In this document: positions 59,382-64,000 of the stretch, one piece after another
How the letters are laid out: each line of letters opens with the position of its first letter
Position numbering within the stretch: position 1 is the stretch's first letter
From: Opacimonas sp014872805
Lineage (GTDB): Bacteria > Pseudomonadota > Gammaproteobacteria > Enterobacterales > Alteromonadaceae
Reading direction: 5' to 3'
Assembly (NCBI GenBank): GCA_014872805.1
Contig: WKFN01000002.1
Span: forward strand, 101,565 to 165,564
Length of the DNA: 64,000 nt
The notes under the pieces: model-generated
The model's input: only the letters and a program-made list of their open reading frames with translations
What the model was told of the DNA's origin: nothing
Databases searched by the model: none
Position numbers and translations under genes: made by a program

Positions 59382-61430
59382 TTAAAATTGATAGGTCGCC
59401 GTCAAACCGAATGTTCGACCTGCTCCTGGTATTTTTTCACTCGTTTCTATTTCTGCTCCATTAACGCGATTTACACTTGCCAAATGATCAGTATAGTCAG
59501 TATCGAATAGATTCTGTATTGCTATGTCAACTTTCAGTTGAGGGCTCACATAATAGGTGATAGTTGTATCCGCCAGTACATAACTATTACTTTCAGTTTC
59601 ATTGTGTAAAGAGGCGACCTGAACTTGCGCAGCAACATATTGGGTTGTCAGACGCAATTGCCACAACTCAGATTGATACTCTAGATTTACCCGGAGGTTA
59701 AATGGTGCGATCCGGTACAAATCTTTGTCGCTTGAATCAAGTTGAATCCCACGAACGTATTCTGCCCCCCCCGTGAGTTGCCAGTGTTTGGATAGCTGAT
59801 GGCGCCCATCTAGCTCTATACCTTTGAGTACCGCTTGCGTATTTTGCCACTGTAACGGCAGTGCAATATTATTCATCAACGCAATGTTATTGGCAGCAGT
59901 GACTTCTGAAGGTTGTCCGGTGATGTAATCGCGGATCCGGTCGTAAAACAAATGGAACGAGAACGCACTGTTTGAGTGTTGATATTCAATCCCCATGTCG
60001 ATCTTTTTAGCCGTTTCATGGGCTAATCCGAGATTACCGATGTAATTATTACCATCGGCTAATCCACCCGAAATACCTAGCGGGAACCAAGTGTAAAGTT
60101 CTGAATAAGTAGGTGCTCGCTGTTTTAACCCAGCTGCAAAAAGCAAAGACCATTCTTCTGTAATGGGCACTTGCCAACGGCTTGTGATATCCACCAGCGC
60201 AAAATCCCGATTGCGATCAGATCGATTAAACGCATCTTGTAAAGATGCGACATGGGTATTCATCATGGCCATATTAGAACCAATTGACTCGGCATCTAAT
60301 GAGACATTCGTTGCGCGCAGACCAAACTGAAGTTCACCCTCCCCAAATGCTTGCTGATGCTCAACAAACATCGATGCCCGAGTTCTCTTAACGCTATCAA
60401 AATTATTGATGTAGAATAGTAGGTTGTTGGGGTTAGATATAAACGAATCATGACTGCGCTGACTCATATTTATACCCAATGTCGCATGGCCATCTAAGGT
60501 ATTGATGCGCACTTTGCTCTCTAATCCGAGTGCTTTCGAGCCAGTTTGATTTAGACGCTGTCGAACAGGTGGTGGTGCTAAACGTAAGCTGAAGTTATCC
60601 ATGTCATGCGTGTTTTGATTCCCAAACACGCGAGTCTGCCATCGCCAATCATCAGGGTTAAACTCATGAGACAACCGAAACCACGTTGCATCAATGAATA
60701 AAATGTCCATATTCAGTGCCGGGGTACCTGCAGCATTTGTGTCCCTATGAGAGACGAGTGCATCAAACCGATGTGTCCCCAAGTTCAGACCTGCACGCAT
60801 TTGCCATGCTTGACGTTCATAAAACGTAGATGGCACTGTTCGACCATCTCCCGCCATCATATTGTCACCTGTCTGGCGATCTGCACTGATTCCAATATAC
60901 GTGGATTCATTGCTTCCGTGAAACAGTCCTCCCATTGATTGCACGCCAAAGTTAGCAACATTGAGGGTAAACCCGCCTTGCATGTCCCACTGCGCCGTCG
61001 ACGCAAAGTCAATGGCAAAATCATCGATTGAGACAGCGCCACCAATTACTTCAGCGCCCACTGACACCGGCGCAATCCCACGATATAAGGTCACTTGCTG
61101 ATAAGGCACACCCATTATGTGTGAAATTGGCGGATCCATACCATTTGGTCCAGCACCAATCACTTCTGCACCGTTAATATTGACTCGAACGCGCTCTCCA
61201 AGCATGCCTCGATATTGCATAATCCCCGAAATTTGTCCGTTACTATTGACATTCATCCCAGGTAATTGGGCTAGTTGCTCGCGCATATCAGGCGCAGTGG
61301 TTGCATCTACTGATAGGGTTTGTTCTATCACATGAGAAGCGTATTGACGCCTGACTTCAATGGTTTCGACTGTTGCATTTGCCTGACCGATAAGGGCACT
61401 GATTGTGCCCACTAAAAAAGTGTGTTTCAT
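59382..61430 (-). CDS. TonB-dependent outer-membrane receptor, copper-receptor-like
   Basis: From the ATG at 61430 (AGGAGA 5 bases upstream) the product has 682 residues: signal peptide (MKHTFLVGTISALIGQANA), a plug (IEVRRQYASHVIEQTLSV, QLPGMNVNSNGQISGIMQYRG) and a C-terminal barrel ending in LTATYQF. The GMDPPISHI stretch and GDNMMAGDG resemble the OprC/NosA copper-receptor group, which I use to suggest the substrate. It would import a metal or metal complex with TonB-ExbBD energy. Confidence 0.85.
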   Translation of the reverse strand: MKHTFLVGTISALIGQANATVETIEVRRQYASHVIEQTLSVDATTAPDMREQLAQLPGMNVNSNGQISGIMQYRGMLGERVRVNINGAEVIGAGPNGMDPPISHIMGVPYQQVTLYRGIAPVSVGAEVIGGAVSIDDFAIDFASTAQWDMQGGFTLNVANFGVQSMGGLFHGSNESTYIGISADRQTGDNMMAGDGRTVPSTFYERQAWQMRAGLNLGTHRFDALVSHRDTNAAGTPALNMDILFIDATWFRLSHEFNPDDWRWQTRVFGNQNTHDMDNFSLRLAPPPVRQRLNQTGSKALGLESKVRINTLDGHATLGINMSQRSHDSFISNPNNLLFYINNFDSVKRTRASMFVEHQQAFGEGELQFGLRATNVSLDAESIGSNMAMMNTHVASLQDAFNRSDRNRDFALVDITSRWQVPITEEWSLLFAAGLKQRAPTYSELYTWFPLGISGGLADGNNYIGNLGLAHETAKKIDMGIEYQHSNSAFSFHLFYDRIRDYITGQPSEVTAANNIALMNNIALPLQWQNTQAVLKGIELDGRHQLSKHWQLTGGAEYVRGIQLDSSDKDLYRIAPFNLRVNLEYQSELWQLRLTTQYVAAQVQVASLHNETESNSYVLADTTITYYVSPQLKVDIAIQNLFDTDYTDHLASVNRVNGAEIETSEKIPGAGRTFGLTATYQF

Positions 61431-61533
61431 AGGTTCTCCTGACACGCACATAGGCATCAATATGGGTTCAGCTAGAACACCGAGATTTATGCGTGATCCT
61501 AAAGTTGTTTTAATAAGTGAAAATTGATTTAAC

Positions 61534-61947
61534 TTACAAAAAAGCCGGTGGGGCCCTTAGGATAGGAAGAAGGAAGCGCGACCGAACCACACTAAAAATA
61601 GGTGGTTTAATCGACTGTTGCACGCTTGAAACAGTGGAAATAACCCACTGCTGAGCCATTAAGAATAGGCTGGCTTGAATGTCTTGAGCTTGGAAGACAA
61701 TGCAATTACTCGCATTTGGGTCGGTGTCATTGGGGCTATCCGTTGGATTCTGTATCTCTACAATGTTGCCCGAACCATAATATTCTATGGCATCAATATA
61801 TTTTAGCTGGGTCCCCGTACAGATGACCAATACATCATCGCCAAGGGTCGCATTGATCGAATCAAGCTTTTGCGCAGCAAATAATCCACCTAGCCCAGCC
61901 TGCAAAGCCAGCGCTATGATGAGATAGATGTGAATGGCTACGCGCAT
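61534..61947 (-). CDS. Secreted hypothetical protein, DUF2946-like
   Basis: From the ATG at 61947 the product has 137 residues with a signal peptide (MRVAIHIYLIIALALQAGLG). The motif LVICTGTQLKYID and a spaced second Cys (ASNCIVF) resemble DUF2946 proteins that often precede copper-type TonB receptors. It is the upstream neighbour of such a receptor here on the same strand. It may take part in metal handling at the envelope. The family call is tentative. Confidence 0.5.
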   Translation of the reverse strand: MRVAIHIYLIIALALQAGLGGLFAAQKLDSINATLGDDVLVICTGTQLKYIDAIEYYGSGNIVEIQNPTDSPNDTDPNASNCIVFQAQDIQASLFLMAQQWVISTVSSVQQSIKPPIFSVVRSRFLLPILRAPPAFL

Positions 61948-62087
61948 TTGGTCCACAATGATCTGATTGATAACTTTTAAAAGATATCATATATCTAGGC
62001 AAGAAAACCATTCTATTCTACAGTACGTTACTATATTGTTGATATTCATCAACAGGTTATCAGTCTTTGTTTAATTAGGCGTATTGT

Positions 62088-63896
62088 ATGAGACGAAATT
62101 ATCTACACTTCACTATTATCTTTTTGGCCCTTTTCTCCAATCATGTAAGTGCTGGTATCTTAGGCCATTGGTTCAATCAGTGTCAGAGTCTCGGCGCTAA
62201 AAAAGTGAATATCCACACTATTCAGGACACTGACGATGTCTCACCGCTCGTGGGACATGATGTCGAGGTGCAAGGTATAATTACTGCTATTGCCCCCCAA
62301 CTAAAGGGATTTTTCATACAAGAAGAAGCTGAGGATATGGACAGTAATCCAAAGACATCAGAGGGCCTATTTGTCTTTAGTCAGATTCTGCCGGATATTG
62401 AGGTGGGTCATATCGTAAGCGTTCGCGGCGAAGTGCAGGAACATTTTGGTATGACACAAATTAAAGCGATCGGTGTGTCTAAACCCTGTGGAAAAGAAAA
62501 TATCGAGTCATTCACAATGACTTTACCATTAGCTGAGGATTTTGATTGGGAAACCATAGAAGGCATGCATGTCGAAATCAAGCAACCAACAGTCATCCTT
62601 AATACCTATAACTATACTCGATATAATGAACTCACCATTGGCAATCAATTACTGATGCAACCCACTGATGTTTTTGAACCGCGCACTCCAGAGGCAGCCA
62701 AACTGAAAGCCCTAAATGCACGCAGCCAAGTGACCATTGATGACATGGCTAATGGCGCTCCATCACTAAACAAGTTGCTACTTCCGTTGGACGCAGATGA
62801 CTCATTACGGCTCGGTAGTACCATTACGTCGGTGCGAGGGGTAGTTGATTTTAGTTTTGAACGATATCGTATTCGCACGAGTGAGGCACTCACAGTAATC
62901 CGTGCTTCGCGACCAGAGATGCCTATGTTATTAGGTGATTTGAGAATTGCGAGTTTCAATGTCCTTAACTTGTTTAACGGAAATGCCCAAGGAAATGGTT
63001 TTCCAACTCAACGAGGTGCAGATACTAAGGATGAATATACACTACAACTTAAAAAAATCGTCAACACCATCCTTACTATGGATGCGCATGTGGTTGGATT
63101 AAACGAACTAGAAAATGATGGTTTTGATGCAAGCTCATCCATTGCACAGCTGGTTGATGCGCTCAATCAAGCTAACGGTAACCCCAAGTATGATTATATC
63201 GGTAGAAATCAACCATCAATAGGTAATGATTCAATCTCAGTGGGCATTATTTTCCAGCCTGAAGCGGTGAAGCCGCTAGGAAATCTCGTGGTGCTCACAA
63301 GAGATAACTCGCCAAAAGATGAACAAGGTCCTCTTTTTGATACTCGTCGTAATCGTCCTTCTTTTAGCCAAATATTCCAAGACAAAGTTTCAGGTAGATC
63401 CTTTGTCGTCAATGTTAATCACTTAAAATCCAAAGGTAGCAGCTGTGGCATAGATGATGATTCTATGTTGCAGGGCAATTGTAATGGTACACGTACGCGT
63501 GCTGCACAAGGCTTCACACGATGGTTATCAGATAATTTTTCTGATATGCCCATTTATATCGTCGGCGACCTAAATAGTTACGCCAAAGAAGACCCAATAA
63601 TAACCTTCGAATCTGCAGGTTTGGTCAATACAGTAAACGTATTTAATAAAGGCAGTTATACCTATAGTTTTAGAGGTGAAGTAGGTTCACTCGACTATGT
63701 ACTTGCCAATCAACAGGGCATGAGTTTTGTTGTAGATGCTAAAGTCTGGCACAGCAATGCCGCTGAGCCTATTGCGTTAGACTATAAACGTCACTTTGTT
63801 CGCAGTGACCGCAAAAAGCCTCAAAATTTTCGTAATGATGGTCCGTATAGAGCTTCAGATCACGATGCGGTAATTATCGGCGTATCGTTCGAGTAG
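62088..63896 (+). CDS. ExeM/NucH-family extracellular endonuclease
   Basis: The 602-residue protein has a signal peptide (about 1-22), an OB-fold domain (about 40-130, HDVEVQGIITAIAPQLKGFFI) and an endonuclease/exonuclease/phosphatase domain from about 285 (LRIASFNVLNLFNG, GLNELENDG, VNHLKSKGSSCG, VGDLNSYAKEDP, SDHDAVI). It degrades extracellular DNA for phosphate, nitrogen or carbon or in biofilm turnover. No C-terminal sorting or GlyGly-CTERM tail is seen. It ends 62 bases before the 5S rRNA gene on the other strand. Confidence 0.92.
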   Translation: MRRNYLHFTIIFLALFSNHVSAGILGHWFNQCQSLGAKKVNIHTIQDTDDVSPLVGHDVEVQGIITAIAPQLKGFFIQEEAEDMDSNPKTSEGLFVFSQILPDIEVGHIVSVRGEVQEHFGMTQIKAIGVSKPCGKENIESFTMTLPLAEDFDWETIEGMHVEIKQPTVILNTYNYTRYNELTIGNQLLMQPTDVFEPRTPEAAKLKALNARSQVTIDDMANGAPSLNKLLLPLDADDSLRLGSTITSVRGVVDFSFERYRIRTSEALTVIRASRPEMPMLLGDLRIASFNVLNLFNGNAQGNGFPTQRGADTKDEYTLQLKKIVNTILTMDAHVVGLNELENDGFDASSSIAQLVDALNQANGNPKYDYIGRNQPSIGNDSISVGIIFQPEAVKPLGNLVVLTRDNSPKDEQGPLFDTRRNRPSFSQIFQDKVSGRSFVVNVNHLKSKGSSCGIDDDSMLQGNCNGTRTRAAQGFTRWLSDNFSDMPIYIVGDLNSYAKEDPIITFESAGLVNTVNVFNKGSYTYSFRGEVGSLDYVLANQQGMSFVVDAKVWHSNAAEPIALDYKRHFVRSDRKKPQNFRNDGPYRASDHDAVIIGVSFE

Positions 63897-63914
63897 CAGA
63901 TATTTCCGGACATA

Positions 63915-63944
63915 ATAAAAAACCCCCAGCCGCAAGGCTGAGAG
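63915..63944 (-). terminator. rRNA operon terminator
   Basis: On the minus strand CTCAGCC-TTGC-GGCTGGGGG (stem within 63923-63944, two mismatches) is followed by a T-run (63922-63915). It lies just after the 5S rRNA 3' end and may also serve the convergent nuclease gene. Confidence 0.85.
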
Positions 63945-63958
63945 TTGTTTTATTAGGA

Positions 63959-64000
63959 GCTTGGCGATGTGCTACTCTCACATGGGGAAGCCCCACACTA
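63959..64000 (-). rRNA. rrf: 5S ribosomal RNA, 3' end only
   Basis: The minus strand reads TAGTGTGGGGCTTCCCCATG then TGAGAGTAGCACATCGCCAA, which is the 3' third of gammaproteobacterial 5S rRNA. The rest lies beyond the window. The 3' end is placed near 63959 by pairing with the expected 5' end, so it may be off by one or two bases. Confidence 0.9.

Noticed and set aside
1..64000. CRISPR array
   Set aside because: No regularly spaced repeats of 24-40 bp were seen and no cas genes occur.

Overview
The window looks like the chromosome of a marine gammaproteobacterium of the Alteromonadales/Shewanella type. Supporting signs are a one-piece tmRNA with tag ANDDNYALAA, a family II (manganese) pyrophosphatase, a carotenoid-to-retinal gene cluster, an ornithine-lipid acyltransferase with PhoB-like promoter boxes, and the end of an rRNA operon at the right edge. 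No taxonomic search was possible, so the genus is not named.

Left flank (1-7071). A partial GntR/FCD regulator with TTGTCGACAA palindromes around its promoter, a secreted cyanophycinase-like peptidase, a CBS-pair protein, ppaC, and a divergent pair: a COG2908 metallophosphoesterase (PlcP-like) and a two-domain OlsF-like acyltransferase. Both promoters of this pair carry a four-unit, 11-bp-phased PhoB-box array, which suggests a phosphate-starvation lipid-remodelling module. The tmRNA gene ssrA follows.

Genomic island (about 7049-42047, 35 kb). A P4-type tyrosine integrase has inserted the element into the 3' end of ssrA, leaving an exact 23-bp direct repeat at both ends and pushing the native ssrA terminator to 42059. 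The left third holds integrase, AlpA-like regulator, Toprim primase-like protein and a DUF3987 protein. The rest is a defence island. It contains an XRE repressor with an ImmA/IrrE protease, and a DUF763 plus radical SAM pair whose promoter shares a 19-bp dyad with the repressor operon. It also contains a retron-like reverse transcriptase with a recognisable msr-msd RNA, a complete type I Zorya system (zorABCD), and a type I restriction-modification operon (hsdMSR plus a YgjP-like metallopeptidase). Last come several orphan genes and an ADP-ribose-related operon: ADP-ribosylglycohydrolase, N-formylglutamate-amidohydrolase-like protein, macrodomain-DUF3293 fusion and an unknown. Truncated genes and an IS3 remnant mark past rearrangement.

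Right flank (42048-64000). An HxlR regulator and NAD(P)H-quinone-reductase-like gene are followed by four successive decayed genes (cupin, AhpD/CMD-like, LtrA, GFA). Then come a VapBC-type toxin-antitoxin pair, tRNA-Ser(GGA), arsC-acr3, ahpCF, an MBL hydrolase and a crtI-crtB-crtY-blh operon that would convert GGPP through beta-carotene to retinal. The end of the window holds a TauE/SafE permease, an S9 peptidase, a DUF2892 protein, a TonB receptor resembling copper receptors, an ExeM/NucH nuclease and the 3' end of a 5S rRNA gene on the minus strand.

The strongest candidate for an undescribed system is the XRE-ImmA/DUF763-radical SAM module at 14363-17515. Next are the retron with its own membrane-segment RT, and the ADP-ribose operon at 38127-41491.
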